Shown here piece by piece: positions 10,051 to 22,562 of a stretch of 64,000 nt of DNA (positions are counted from its first letter, which is position 1; the number at the start of each line of letters is the position of its first letter). The notes beneath the pieces were generated by a model, which was not told where the DNA came from, did not search any database, and saw only the letters and a list, made by a program, of their open reading frames with translations. Location: assembly GCA_035771165.1 (NCBI GenBank), contig JAWNZC010000351.1:8811501-8875500 (forward strand), in the 5' to 3' direction. The DNA is from Paragorgia papillata. Lineage: Eukaryota; Cnidaria; Anthozoa; Scleralcyonacea; Coralliidae. Both the position numbers and the translations under genes were made by a program.

Positions 10051-10056
10051 AATAAA
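10051..10056 (+). promoter_or_regulatory. Candidate polyadenylation signal of receptor gene 1
   Basis: AATAAA lies 13 bases after the acidic-tail stop codon. It is isolated, and no experimental end is available. Confidence 0.4.
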
Positions 10057-10252
10057 GAAAAAATGACAGGACAGTATAGTATAGTAGAATTGCTCACGTC
10101 GTTTTGATATACGTTCTTGATTAGGTATCTTAAATCTTAGCAAACATATTTTTGTTATGAATTCTTAGTTTGCATTTGACGTAATGGCGGCCATGTTGAA
10201 GGAACTTTAACAAAATAATCTCATTAGCATTTGAAGTAAGTTGTCCTCCAAC

Positions 10253-11218
10253 TTAAAGGTCAACTATACGTTTTGAGGTTATATATATTTTCAAAGCAGT
10301 TAACATCTAATTTCGCAAAATTGAAGAAAAAAATGAATTTGGAGTAAAAGCGCATGACTTACTGGGGGGAGATTCTAAGTACCTCTTGATGCACGACCGA
10401 GTTGTTTAGAAGAATGGGTACTACATATTCGGTGACGTCATACCGGTAAGTTGCCTAATTACCGCAGAAATATTCCAATGTTCGAGCTTTGGTTTGCCAC
10501 CTATTTACTCATGCAAATACGTGTATTAGCATTATTTTGGGGGCATTTTAAGGTATATCTTCTTCACACTCTGTCAACGAGTCTTCTTAATTGTATTTGG
10601 GTGAGTTTTGCGATATTTAAAGTAGAAGGTGATATAGATAAAGCTACGGCAGCAGATCCAATTTCGCAAAAGCAAAACTACAGTTCTGACGAACAATGTA
10701 TATACAGGCTTCTGTCAAATCAATAACTCAATAGTTAGAACTAACAATATACAGTAGTTAAAACTCAATAGTTTTGTCTTATCAAGACAAAAATGAATCG
10801 TACCCTTCTTCCCCTCCATACTAGGCGTAGTGTTTTTTTGTTGCGAAAACCCGTTGTACTGCTGTACCGTTTGGTAAGCTAAAATATCATAGCCATTCTT
10901 GATAAGTCGTGGAGTCTGCGAACTTGTGGCCGGGTATCTTTTCGAAAAACTCTCCTGGTTAGCATGTTGACAATGTTGTAGGCTTTTGCCGAAGCACGCT
11001 CTGTTTTACCGGTATGACGTCACAAGTTTGCTAGTGCCAGACTACCTTTTAACGCGGTCGTTTAAATATGGTTCAGAAAAATGGCCAAAACTCGATCTTT
11101 GACAGAACATAAAAACAGAACCGAGTGACCGGTTTTAATTTTTTCTTCGGTTTTGGAATAAACGTTTTCGAATTTAACAGAAAATATAATAACCTCAAAA
11201 GGTATAGTTGACCTTTAA
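10253..11218. mobile_element. TTAA-type foldback element (about 970 bp)
   Basis: TTAAAGGTCAACTATACGTT at the left is mirrored by TATAGTTGACCTTTAA at the right, with TTTTGAGGTTAT and its complement next to them. TTAA duplicates at both ends. It splits an older repeat, pieces of which (ATGGCGGCCATGTTGAA / CTTTGTCTCGTAAATCTCAA) lie outside both ends and recur near 23610-23720. The internal open frame (10451-10726) has no recognised domain. Confidence 0.8.
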
Positions 11219-11467
11219 CATGGCCGCGTATCTTTGTCTCGTAAATCTCAAGGGATTAATTGCTAACCATCAATAAATTCTTTCCGTTATGGTTTTGCAT
11301 GTTAAGTTTTTGAGCTGGACTCATTATTTTACGATTAGGTATCTTGAAATTATGACCCATTTAAACTCAATTATTTACTTGATATATCTTGAACAATTCA
11401 TTGGTTCAGGTTTGTGGGAAATCGCATCATTTGTGTGAACGGTTGTAACGTTTTAAAGGATTTAGTA

Positions 11468-12419
11468 TTAAGGAGGCTCCCTACTGTTTTTTTCAAAAGT
11501 GGAAAAACTGCAAATTTCAACCTCAGAAAGTGCTTATGGATATTTTGGAAATGAATAAAACTAACGTTATCACTTCTGTATATAATAACGTTCAGGGCAT
11601 CAAATACTGTTAACCGGTAATTTATCTGAGATAAAGTGCTTCTCTGTTGCTATGACAACAGTGACGTTTTAAGATGGCCGCAAATTCACATTTAATCAAA
11701 TTTATTTCAAAAGCGAGTTCGGTTACCTCAAAAATGTTTTGCACTAAAACATTTCTCTAAGTTAATAATTATAAGGGAGATATAAAGAAAAAATCTGTAG
11801 ATTCAGTAAAAATGTACTCTCTTCAGTAAAAAATGGTTCTACAGATATTTTTTAAAAATCTCTCTATTTATTAAACTTAGAGAAATGTTTTAGTGCAAAT
11901 TTTTTTTTTGGCTAACCGAACTCATTTTTGAAATAAATTATATTAAATATGGATTTGCGGCCGTTTTGAAACGTCACTGTTGTCATAGCAACAGATGAAA
12001 CCCTTTATTTGTCAACTGTATGTATTTGATGCCCTGCACGTTTTGGGTTTTTTTTTGGGTTTTTTTAAACAACTTTATTGGATACTTTACAGTTTACAAT
12101 GTATATGAAGATATCCAAACGGGAAGAGCGCGAACGGGAGGCGCTCCTCCGTAGTTTAAATACATAAATATAAAAACTAGAAATAGACAAACTACATAAA
12201 TATATTCGTTTGAAATTTATCGGTATCGTAGATTGAAGGATTTCAAGGCATAATATGTCCAGTTTATTTAGTTTCAGAAATTGTTTCCAGGTGTTTTTAA
12301 ATAACCCACACACACAACGTTAGCTTCACTGTTCATTTGTGAAATATCCATGCCGACTTTTCAAACTTGAAATTTGCGTTTTCCCATTTTTCAAGAGCCA
12401 AGTTAGGGAGCCAAGTTAA
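11468..12419. mobile_element. TTAA-type foldback element interrupted by a LINE 3' end
   Basis: TTAAGGAGGCTCCCTACTGT opens it, and a diverged inverted copy of the same arm ends in GGGAGCCAAGTTAA. Internal arms such as TGTTGCTATGACAACAGTGA then CGTTTTAAGATGGCCGC are mirrored at about 11955-12000. The family is the same as 53296-53957. The right arm is split at about 12045-12345 by LINE-like sequence. Confidence 0.75.
12045..12345 (-). mobile_element. LINE 3' end inserted in the foldback element
   Basis: On the minus strand an open frame (12313-12065) runs into AATAAAGTTGTTTAAAAAAA and an A/C-rich tail. The polar insertion with a poly-A-like end and the interruption of the host repeat arm suggest a truncated retrotransposon copy. 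The family is not identified. Confidence 0.4.
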
Positions 12420-12876
12420 AGTATCAGTTTCACGTGGAATGAGTGCATGTATTATGAAACTGTGATCTAATAAATTCTGTGAAAAGTGGGTGAATTTTTT
12501 TCTCAAAATACAGGCATTTCATTCTTTCTCCAAAACATTTTTCATCGAAAATACATTTCATGGAGATTTTCTCTTTGGCTTGAAAATTTTGCTTCGCCAA
12601 ATTTAATTCTCTTCGAAAATCTTACTTCATCGAAGTTTCTCAAAAAATAGACTTATCGAACGTTTCATCGAGACAACATTTGATAGCTTGCATTCCTTGC
12701 AATCATGATTTATGATGACTTTTAAACACGAGGCTGCCGTTACAAATTAAAACACTGCTTATTTAAGATTGATCTCAGATCGGTCTAACTCACCAGTGCA
12801 TGTGAATGCCCTGCAACGTCTCGGTGATTAGCAATAAATATTTACCTCGCCTCTCGGACAATCACCTTGATCGTGG

Positions 12877-13015
12877 CATAGGCAGCCCAGAGAAACGTCT
12901 TGAATTTGCCGAACTTTTGCCGAACGTCGAGCGATAACAAAACTCGCCCCATTCTCCCTTTGTCTGTGTCGCGTCAAAGTTCGGCAAATTCAAGACGTTT
13001 CTCTGGGCTGCCTAT
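12877..13015. mobile_element. MITE with 8-bp target duplication GATCGTGG
   Basis: The arms CATAGGCAGCCCAGAGAAAC then GTCTTGAATTTGCCGAAC are perfectly mirrored at 12975-13014. GATCGTGG flanks both sides (12869-12876 and 13016-13023). The hAT-type duplication length and the CATAGG terminus resemble the element at 38807. Confidence 0.8.
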
Positions 13016-13023
13016 GATCGTGG

Positions 13024-14196
13024 TGATTATTTTTTAATTATGTCAAGCCTGTCCAGCTCGCGGTAACCGTCTACAATCCAAGAGGAATGATATATAACGA
13101 CCGGTAAGACAATAAAATAATACAATACTTGTATTTATAGGATACACGTGTGTGAACGTATGTAATTGTTTAATTGTTTTAGTATAAACCAACTGGTCAA
13201 CTGAGGAAGATACTATTTTAAAGAAACAAACTGAAACTTCTACAAAACTTGTTTCTGTCATTTTTATTTTTTTTAAATGATTCTTTCGCTCCTATTGGTT
13301 TATCAATGATAGACAATGAGTTAACTCAGCCAATCAGAATACAGAATATAGTTCACTATTTGGTTTATACTAATTGTGGTTATATTAGGAACGAATACCC
13401 TACTGTGCATGAATGTGTTGCTGCCATGGCGATCGGTTGGATATAGACCCCTTGACCTTTTAACTAAAATAATACAATCCTAATTTCTATCTCATTAACA
13501 ATAAGATCATTAAAACCACATGAATCTAAACAAGATGAATAAATATCGAAACTCAATACATATTAAGGCCATTTAACGTTAAGGGTAGAAAATAATTCGC
13601 GGTTTATTAATTATAAAGTCGCTTAATATATATGGGCAATTTCTTTGTGTCCAAAGTAAATCGCGACTAAAATAAGAGCAGGGATTGAAAGCTATTCCAA
13701 AATAAGTTCCGACTTATTAATAGAAATATACGAATGAGTTCGCAATTTAGATAAGACGCGTCTTAATCAAGCCGCGACTTATTTTCTCCCGTTTAAATGA
13801 CCGTATTATGTACTTGTGTATTATGATCTTCGTATATCTATATATTGCAACAAAACTGTTAGTAACTGATGCTGTTTGATTTTGTTTTATAAGAGCCCAA
13901 ATATCAAGCGCGATCTCATGTTTGATTTTCTCATTGTCATACATATTCAAAGTCGCTTCAGCACTTTCCATACTAAATACATATCCCTGGAACAGGATGG
14001 GTTATTGACAAACTGTCGACGGCATTGTGTATGTCCTTTCGAAATTATGTTTTTAATAATAAGAGTTTTGTTTTTCAGACAAAGTGGCATTGTATTCATT
14101 CAGTATACCAATTTATATGCAGTATGTATAGCCTTGATATGTTTCACTAGCACTTGAACTTGAAGTACACAATGAATCGGCGATAGACGAACTTGA
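13024..14196. other. Intergenic stretch, no supported gene
   Basis: AT-rich. An antisense open frame at 13747-13971 (MESAEATLNMYDNEKIKHEI...) has a protein-like composition and a possible acceptor just upstream (GTATTTAG|T), but it lacks homology and joining exons, so it is not called. A stretch near 13190-13240 (AACTGAGGAAGATACT) resembles Penelope-type tails. Confidence 0.35.
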
Positions 14197-14255
14197 ACAA
14201 CCTCGTACCCAGGGTCTTATCTCCGCTGCTCAATAAGACCCTGGGTACGAGGTTG
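14197..14255. repeat. Foldback repeat CCTCGTACCCAGGGTCTTAT
   Basis: The arms AACCTCGTACCCAGGGTCTT and AAGACCCTGGGTACGAGGTT are exact complements around an 18-bp loop. Confidence 0.8.
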
Positions 14256-15326
14256 CTCGAGTACCACGCATGCAGTTGTTCATTTAAAAACGGCAAATCG
14301 ACTTTTCATTAATGTCGTCGCATGCACTCGACTAGAAGTTACTTGAAAACTATATATGTACAATGTCGATATTCAAATCCAATCATCGTAATTCACAAGC
14401 AGCGCCAACAGCAAGTTCAGGATCATCTGTATTTATAACTATTGAAGTGAGGTATAAAAATGAAAAGCGTAAACAGTTATGTATTCATCAAGGGAAGGGA
14501 TAACAATCATCAATACTTGCACATAGCAGTATATAATGTCATACAGCGAACTCATCTAAGTCCAGATTTCCAGTAGCCCAATAGTTAGAGCGTCTCACTG
14601 GAACGAGGAGTTTAATTTATTTTTATTACAAGAATATTATCGTAACTGGATAATTGGCACGATATAGCATGGAAACAGAAAATCCCCCGGATCGTTCCAA
14701 TCAGAGATTGTAACGGTTCGGATGATTGGGAAGATCTTTATATGGAAACCAGCGTTATCAATGACGATCGTGGGAGGATTGCGTATTTATTGTAACCATG
14801 CTGAGACGATCAGGCCGATCCTCACCAACTGTCAGTCTGGCATTGTGTAGCATATACATGTAATTTTCTTAAAAATAACGACTAAACATTTGGGACTGAA
14901 TAACCGACTTGATCACCGGGCGAATCGGATGGTTATATCTAAACAGAATATTCAGTCTGATTGTGGTGATCGACAGTATTGTTACTGGTTTACGCAAGTG
15001 TCCACAGACACATGTGAATTATAATTTTAATATTAAAGACAATGAAATAGCATAAAATATCCCTAATAAGTTACGCACGTGTGAACATGCATCCTTAAAT
15101 TGCAAAGTTGGTAAAAAGTGAATAATTAAGTTATAAGATTCATGAGAGCTGCAAAACAGAAATAAACAAGGAATCTTCGTTTTCTTTATATAATGTATAG
15201 AACTATAGGTTATACATAGTGAACTTTTCATTTCTCTTTTCGCTTCTTACGGATTTGAATTCCGCTTAACTATGGTAATCCATATGTGTACGTCCTTGCT
15301 AACTGTATGGCCCAGAGGCAGCTAAA
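14256..15326. other. Intergenic stretch with a tRNA-like scrap
   Basis: Near 14569-14612, CCAGTAGCCCAATAGTTAGA then GCGTCTCACTGG resembles a tRNA or SINE A-box region without a B box. The rest is AT-rich with no coding signal that I can support. Confidence 0.35.
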
Positions 15327-15612
15327 GGGGGTGTTTACATGCATGAGGCCGGCCCGAACTGGCGAACTCAGGCCGGACTGACTTCAGGTCGGTTGTAGTG
15401 TTTTTTACCGCTATATAGATTGTTTGATTCAATCTCAGGTCCCCGCTAGACCGAACTGAAGCACTTTCACCTCTCAAACTCAATACGTGTTGTTTTAAAT
15501 GAGATTGGTGTGAAATCCACATAAAATAATGATTCCCGGGCCCCATGCACGTAAACAAAAACTGAAATGCAAAATTCAGGCTGAAATTCGGCCGGCCACA
15601 TGTAAACACCCC
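15327..15612. mobile_element. MITE with GGGGTGTTTACATG ends
   Basis: AGGGGGTGTTTACATGCATG at the left and CATGTAAACACCCCG at the right are inverted. GGCCGGCC sits inside both arms. The antisense open frame within (15322-15609) is a by-product of the repeat. Confidence 0.7.
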
Positions 15613-16162
15613 GTAAAAAAAAACTTTATTAAAACTTGATAACGAATTAAATTGATTTATTCAACATGTTGTACGATTGAACTCCAATTAGTTTGCTCCA
15701 CTTTAATATGGTTGGGAACATTCCCACGATATTTACGGATGAGAGTATTAAATTATATTAATTATGTTTATGAACCAAAACAGCATTGTTGATATTGCAA
15801 GGCTATACCAACTTTACATACATGCGCTGGTGCTCATTTATACTTTGAAGTTAGAAGTGAAAGTATCTGTCATTAATTGCAATGAAAATAAAATATACAT
15901 TGACAGTCGAAAAGAATTGTAAAGCTCAGCTTGACTGCATGCCCACTCATGTTAAGGTTATCGCTTAATGAAAAATAATTTGAAACAATATATACCCCCA
16001 TAGAACCATATATTAATCACTCCTAGTCCTCCTATTCTATATGGCAAACATTTCTAACAAAAATACGAAATTAAATTTCTTCCACAACTATACAGAAGAA
16101 GTTATACCATTTTACATTTGATTCATGTTTTGCTTTTTGTGATTTCTGTTGCATGCACTTTT
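15613..16162. other. Intergenic stretch downstream of the antisense gene, nothing assigned
   Basis: AT-rich sequence with no credible open frame and no complete repeat. It would include the 3' flank of the minus-strand gene ending at 16503. Confidence 0.4.
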
Positions 16163-16455
16163 ACTAAGCAATTGTTTTTGACCGCCATTGTGGTTTAATT
16201 AAACGAAAGCTAATATATCATAGCACAAATATTAATCGCCTACACGCTTTTTAAATGAAAGTTGCAAAATATTTGGCGAATGTATATATGATCTAATATG
16301 TTTTTTTTGTTTTTTTACAAGTTTTATACTAAGCAATTGATTTTGACCGCCGGTGTGGTTTAATAAGTGATAGCTAATATATGATAGCGAAAATATGAAT
16401 GGCATGCACGCTTTTTTAATAAAAGTGACAAAATATTGGCGAATATATATACATC
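16163..16455. repeat. Tandem duplication, period 165 bp
   Basis: ACTAAGCAATTGNTTTTGAC then CGCC begins both units (16163 and 16328). GTGGTTTAAT, AGCTAATATATNATAGC and TTGGCGAAT follow at matching offsets. The units are diverged by substitutions and small indels. It lies just beyond the stop codon of the antisense gene, so it may be in its 3' UTR. Confidence 0.75.
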
Positions 16456-16502
16456 TTATATAAATATATAGCATATAGAAGTAACGAATGCATATACGCG
16501 GT

Positions 16503-16707
16503 TTAAATTACCCCGGAGTTTGTAGTGGGTGTGGACGAGACTTCTGTGGTAAGCTTCTTTTGAAATTCAGCAAAGTATCGGTCAAGAAGACTCAGATGAT
16601 TCAAGATATTTTTCCTGCCAAACGATCGAGATGCCACGTCAAATGTCTGCATTTCATGATCTTGGTCGCTTTCCGAAGTTACGTCAAAAAGCTCCTTCAG
16701 CAGCAAA
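16503..16707 (-). CDS. Uncharacterised 722-aa protein, last coding exon
   Basis: The acceptor is TTTCTTTAAACATTTTTCAG. The first base completes an Arg codon begun in the 17503-19330 exon, then LLLKELFDVTSESDQDHEMQ and on through SLLDRYFAEFQKKLTTEVSS to NSGVI and TAA. The middle (NILNHLSLLDRYFAEFQKKL) should form an amphipathic helix. The exact phase fit with the preceding exon's GTAAGT donor supports a real gene. No domain is recognised. Confidence 0.75.
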
Positions 16708-17502
16708 CTGAAAAATGTTTAAAGAAATGAGAAAAAGTTAAAAAACACCACACAATAGACATCGTTAGCTTTTCATATACTGTCTCGCATTAATTACTTG
16801 ACTTCCCATTGGCATGGCTACAACACACTAAGGTATCTATGCATGTAATTTATTCACATTTAATTAAAAATATCGTATCCAAGTTTCCGTTCTTGTGTGT
16901 TTCGCTTCTTGATTCCACTCAAGCTGTCGGTAATTTTTTGTGTTTTTCGTACATGACCGGAAGAACGGGTGGCCAGGGAACATATTGACCTCTCACTTGT
17001 AAGAATAACAAGTTTAGAGTATCGTCGTTTTGTCAAGATTGGTCATAAAATGGAGAAAAGATAACGACACCATTTGTTCTAAAAAGGAAATCTGGATAAA
17101 CATGAAATTCACGGCGTTCTCAGTTGATTTTGGGTGAAAGACTGAACGGTGAACGCATCCCTGCATGCACCCCATCTCAAGTAGATAGATATGTACATGC
17201 ATGTATTACATAATTCATTCAAATATGCAAAGGACAAAGCAGTGTTGACCAGTAAAAGCGCAAGTCACAGATACTAAACATGTCAAAATATAACGACAAA
17301 ATATCTTTGTCTTGTGGAGTATAGTAAACACTGTGATCTGAAACATAGCGTTTGGACGATTGATATCTAATTACTGATATAGGCAATTGAATTAATAAGC
17401 AACACATATAGACTACACTCTACAGGGTATCAGTAAAATGAGTTTTCTCGTAACATTCAACTCGCTGCATGAATATGTATATATCTGATACCAAAAACTT
17501 AC

Positions 17503-19330
17503 CGAGCCCTGTTTATCTCTTCAACCTTGTTTTTTATGCTCATTTGCGGCGGTTGACTTTGTATTGCACTGATATGTTTGCTCGTCTCCTTTGCGGCCTT
17601 GTTTGCCAACGCGTCGATTGGGAAATACTCTGAATTGACATTATGAATTCCATCTGCGAGGTTCGTTGCCACGCTTTCGTCGAGGCGCGTGAACACCGTG
17701 GGCTTTCCTTGCTTGCTTCTCCCTCGATGGGGCTCACCCTCATCGTTTGTGCTCTCACACCTTCGCTTCCTACCTCGCACACCAACAGACCCAGAATCGG
17801 GCTTGACGTTTTCTTTGCAGTATTTCTTGCTCAAGGTACTTTTCACGATTGCGACCACACTAGAAGTAGCCAATGGCGAAAGGTTACCATCTCTTTCGGG
17901 TATTTCACGTGGTACAGTGTCGCAGTTTTGTAACGTTACGCCAGCCAGTTGTTTCTCGTGGTTGGTCGTTGGGTTGCCATTGGTTGTTGGATTGTCAATG
18001 CTTTTAGCCTCTTGCTCGTGTTGATCAGTTAATCTACTTGGGTTAGTTGTCAAGTTAACAGGGCTTTTAGGAGTGTTGTTAGATGGACAGATCTCTTTCC
18101 CTTGGTGCTGGCGTTGTATATCAACTGGTAACGCACCGCATTCGCTCCATGTCAACCTTTCGTTGCTATGTCCACCAAAATTCGGGACCGTTGACACGCC
18201 AGTTTGTTCTGGACTTTTGGCTAGAATAGTTCCTAGAACATCAGGCTGTTGAACAATTTCTTTGGCTGAAGTTTCCTCGCAAGACCATTGAACCAAATGA
18301 CTAGCGGGAACCCGTATAGAAGCCTCGCCTATAGACAACATTTTCGTTTGGTTCATCGAGTCAATTTTGTCGCCATCAGTAAGAGCACGGGTGAGAGGTA
18401 GGTACGCACTGGATTCTTTGGGAACGCCTTTCGGATTTTTGTTGTTGCAAAGTTCTGTCGCTACTTCCGTTATCTCGTCATTAGCTTCAGCGAACGGTTG
18501 AGGAGTTTCGAAACTTTTTGCGCTGTTGATATAAATGACCGATGTGGGAATGGACTTACAGACTGGTACGGTTTGACTTTTCTGCGAATCGTCTTTCTTC
18601 GTCTTGAAGTAGTCAGGAATGCTGTTCTGATGTGCCATGTTTCTAGTCTTTGTCATTTCTTCTTGTGCGGGTGTTGAGAATGGCTTGTGCAATTTAGGAG
18701 GCTGTTCGTTGCCGCTGACGTTCATTATTTCACTCCCTCGCTGCGTTGGTGTTTGTGCATTTTTTGGACGATTAGGTGTTTTTAAATTTTTGAAGGCTCT
18801 CCACGCCTCTTCGTTCTGCCGGTCTTGTTGTGTTTTCATTGCGTTCATATGTTTTTTAGACTTTTTCCGATCGTCCATCGTTGTTTGCTCTGCCAACCGA
18901 TAAGGAAAGCAGCCTTTTTCTCTCCATATCTTAAACGCATATGACTTGCGGTATTGCGCACTGCTCCTCACGTTTACCTTGGCCATGCCCAGTGATCCAT
19001 TGTCAATGAGGTTTTGTGGTCGTTGAGGAGTTTTGGTTGTGTTTGTTGCCGAGTTTTTCTGGCGGTGATCCATTGTGTTATCGTTAACCGACTCCGTTTT
19101 CTTTATCGTGTTTACTGTCACTGGTGAACTTTGAAAAAAGTTCACTTTTGTGGATCTGTCAGCGTCCCGTTGGTTTACAACGCTTTGCTCCGGAAACGTT
19201 TCAAAGTTGTTCGTTCCAGAATATGTTGATTTTTCAGTTTCGATATTTATTCCTTCTAGTGACGTGATGTTTGAGGCTTGAACGTTTCCTCTAGACTGTG
19301 TGACTCTATTTCTTGCAGTTTGAAGTGCAT
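17503..19330 (-). CDS. Uncharacterised 722-aa protein, large central exon
   Basis: This 1.8 kb exon is open throughout, which is striking in a region where random frames rarely exceed 100 codons. It starts after TTTCTTTAAG| with two bases that complete a codon from the 20958-21093 exon, and ends at CG|GTAAGT. The 608 codons are rich in S, T, N, Q, K and E and look disordered. Local features: a conserved-looking basic/aromatic block SYAFKIWREKGCFPYRLAEQ followed by a charged helix (KKSKKHMNAMKTQQDRQNEE); a basic cluster GVRGRKRRCE that could be a nuclear signal; and many SP/TP sites. It has no signal peptide or membrane segment. It lies antisense to, and between, the two scavenger receptor genes. 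Function unknown; a coiled-coil or centrosomal/ciliary scaffold is possible but unproven. Confidence 0.85.
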
Positions 19331-20957
19331 CTTAAAGAAACAGAATGACACCAGATGAATAAGAATACCTAACCTTGACCAATCGTCTTTCGCAAATGTT
19401 AAGCACGTGGTGCATGACGTTAAACATTGACAAAAGAATACATGTTTAATTATTAGCTGGATATTTTTAAACTGAAATGTTATCCTTGACACAAATGTAA
19501 AATCTTGTATCTGAATTCTCTTTGCTTTCAACTGATAGGTTTCAACACCGGATCGTGTGAACGCTAGTTTTTATGTAACTATCAGACAGCTAGATTCAAC
19601 GAATCGGAGGGTGTGAACAGGCACCCAACATAAGGGCTCTGCACCAAACGTCATTACGTTATTAAAACTATTCTCGGCAGGTTACTAGCTACCTTTTCAC
19701 TTTGATCTATCTTAAACACTGCCTACGCAGCACTCTACATTTTTACACCCGACATGTGGTTCGGCCGTTAAATATATGGGTACAAACAGGTCTTAGAATC
19801 TTATTCAAAAAAGCCCGAACATGCGCACTAGCGACGACGTATACTCTTAAACGTGCAATCTTGCTTGCGTAAACGTGATGGGGTTTTGATTAGTTCGGCC
19901 TTCCCCAATAAATTACCAAACCTAACGACATATTTAAAATCAAATACAATGCATGTTAACATATTCATATCTGCCCGTCTAAGGTTAATCTTTAATGATA
20001 TCATAAAAAGCATGTGATGGAACCTGCAGGAAGGATTAGTTTTGCAACATAGGGCAAATAATTTGCAACATAGGGCAAATTAATCAGTTTTGCAGTGAAA
20101 GTAGAAGTTGACCTTCTGTTATATAACACCTTATGCAACTGTTTCTGGGCAAAAATTGCTCCACCAACGCACCAGTGTCCAACAGAGGAATACAACATCC
20201 CACCGTACGAGAGCGCGACCGTGTCAATGGGGGTCATTTAAAATGCTAATTGAGCGCCAAATGATATATTAGGAAAACAAAAAAAATTAAGAAAACACTC
20301 CAAATTTAGAAATGATTGACAGGCTAATATCTTTTTGAGGGGAGGATGTTTCAGACGGCTGCAGACTGCAGTTCAACTGTTTGACAGTTGAGGGAAGTTA
20401 ATCATGAGGTTGAACTGTAACGCACTGACCTTGCTTCGCTTCTCTGTCAAGAAATATTAAAAACTTTATGTCGTAACTGAAATCCATCTGTCATGCTAAA
20501 AGTCCGACTGCATGGATGTATTAGCGTCCTTAGTGTGTTAGCGTAGCAACGTGTCACGATAAACAATAAAATTCTGAACTCCCCCAAAACCGAAACTAGT
20601 TCACACAGTCCTAAATATTCTCTGCACCCATAAGCACTCTATTGCGAACATACTCTGCTAGAATATTTGGATAGTTAAGGTTTTTGAACAGGAGCAAAGC
20701 GCGTGGTAACCGTTGGAAACACAACATGCGTATTTGCTTTGCATTATTAAAATCATTAATGATGTGTGTTACCAGGTTGATTTTAAAGCGTTTTCCTATA
20801 GTGGGGTTTTTGGTGTTTTGTTTTTTTTAATTATGTAATTTTTCGTATTATCTCATAACCAACTTCTTGTCTTCGTCTGGTTAAATACGGGAAAGGCCTA
20901 ATTGTATACGTCTATACACTGTCAGTTAAGAGCACTATATATATGTTTGTTGGTTAC
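19331..20957 (-). other. Intron 1 of the antisense gene
   Basis: GT (20957-20956) to AG (19332-19331) on the minus strand; phase 1. It contains AT-rich sequence and a local direct repeat TTGCAACATAGGGCAAAT (20043 and 20066). No further exon is seen. Confidence 0.6.
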
Positions 20958-21093
20958 CTTGAGAATTAATCCTCAGCTTGCGTTGTGCTTGGTCTCTGCG
21001 GAGTCCGTACTCTTCGTCGGCGTAGACTCGCTGTTGTGCGTCGCGTCTCTTCTCTGTAGACCAAAATGGTTCACGGGCGCCAATGGTCAGCAT
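20958..21093 (-). CDS. Uncharacterised 722-aa protein, first coding exon
   Basis: Reads MLTIGAREPFWSTEKRRDAQ then QRVYADEEYGLRRDQAQRKL and RINSQ, ending AAG|GTAACC in phase 1, which fits the central exon exactly (G + AT gives Asp). The segment is a highly charged predicted helix and looks like the most conserved part of the protein. The ATG at 21093 is preferred. The frame stays open upstream to at least 21156, and TTTGGTTCTCAG|TT just before the ATG could be an acceptor, so an extra 5' exon is possible. Confidence 0.72.
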
Positions 21094-21156
21094 CTTGAGC
21101 AGAACTGAGAACCAAACGAAGCCTGGTTGTCGACTACGACTTCGAAACCGTTTCAC

Positions 21157-22562
21157 TTCAACCGGCGACGAATCACGTTTCAGAAATAAACTGCGTATAT
21201 AGATTCCACTTAGAAGAGCTAGCTGGAGGTCAAAATAAATAGTAGTTATGCATAGTCATAGAATAAACAGAAACTAACGCATCCGCGACTTATCTTCCAT
21301 TTCATATAGTAATAATGATAATAAAAAAGCGAAGATTTCATACCGTACCTTTTTGTCCTAACTCGGCAAGCGGTGAGAAGATTATGTTTTACTTATGTCG
21401 TGGGTGAGAATCAACTAACCCCTGAATCAAAGCACTTTTGTTATGCAGATTTCATGATTACTCTACTCACCAGAAGTGTAAATTTGCAAGTGAAATTATG
21501 GCATTTGCAGTTTAACCAAGCAGAAAAAAATGACCCCACTGCATGTGTCCTTGACTTTTTGGTGTTTATTCTCACAATGGAAATGATCAAACAGATCCGC
21601 GTTTTCTCTTTATGTAATATGTACAGGAATTGGGAAGATTGATCGTCAATTGTGTGCCTGGAACAGTATGAGATGTTTTACTAGTAGTGATCGAAGGTAA
21701 TATGTATTTGAATGCGTAGTTAAAATTTGAATATTCATGTAGGCCATGAGAGACGGACGGTGCGCTTGGAACGCACCACATTGATATTGCTTCACGGAAC
21801 AGTCGACAAAAACGAAGATCAAAAGCAACTATATAGGTCAGAAAACATGGAGTAAGAATGATCACAAATTCGGTATCAGCTTATTTAGGATTTAAATTTT
21901 CAATTGAGATTCATTGGAAGAGGAAGATGTGTAACACGATATAGAGGAAGTTGTTCAGCAGCTGTGTTTTAAATCCATTGATCAGCTCTCTCGATTGGCA
22001 CTAAGTTCTTTCCAAACTAACTCAGAATGATTATTTAACGACAGATAATTAGATAAGAGAGAAGGCAAGAAAACCTTCTCCAATAAGCGACTAAACATAC
22101 CCTATATATACACTGACTATAATCTTAGTTCAATATGATATGCGACGCTGTTGTTGGATTTAATTTGACGTGGGTGCATGACAAAAGACGTAGAGCCTAT
22201 AATGTGAAGAACATTGAAACTTGATCAAGACAGGTCTTGGCAGGTGTGGCATAAATTATGTATAGTTATTGAAAGCGCCAACAGTGTAAATGATGGTTTA
22301 ACTGAATTACATAACACCTGTAGATCTGAAACGACTTTTGTATATATCTATAGTTGTAATTTGTTAAAAGCCTCGTTCTTTCGCGAGAATCTGTAGTTGA
22401 CTGCAAACACATAATCTAGTATTTGAAAGAACTCTTACAAGTTTCCTTTGTAGATAATATACTGAACAGCATTTTTGTATTTATGTTATAAGACATTTAT
22501 CTTTTGTTGTTTCTTTTTTCAACAGCAATTTCCGACCGAACCCCGTATTATATGCATGTATT
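21157..22562. other. Upstream flank of the antisense gene, nothing assigned
   Basis: This would hold the promoter of the minus-strand gene. AT-rich with short random frames only. I see no complete repeat and no recognisable core promoter. Confidence 0.4.

Noticed and set aside
13747..13971. Minus-strand exon reading MESAEATLNMYDNEKIKHEI
   Set aside because: The composition is protein-like and a weak acceptor is present, but there is no homology, no clear donor and no partner exon. It lies beyond the stop codon of the antisense gene.
17643..18903. Plus-strand frames of 88-111 residues over the antisense gene
   Set aside because: Shadows of the 17503-19330 minus-strand exon, with leucine/serine/cysteine-rich shadow composition.
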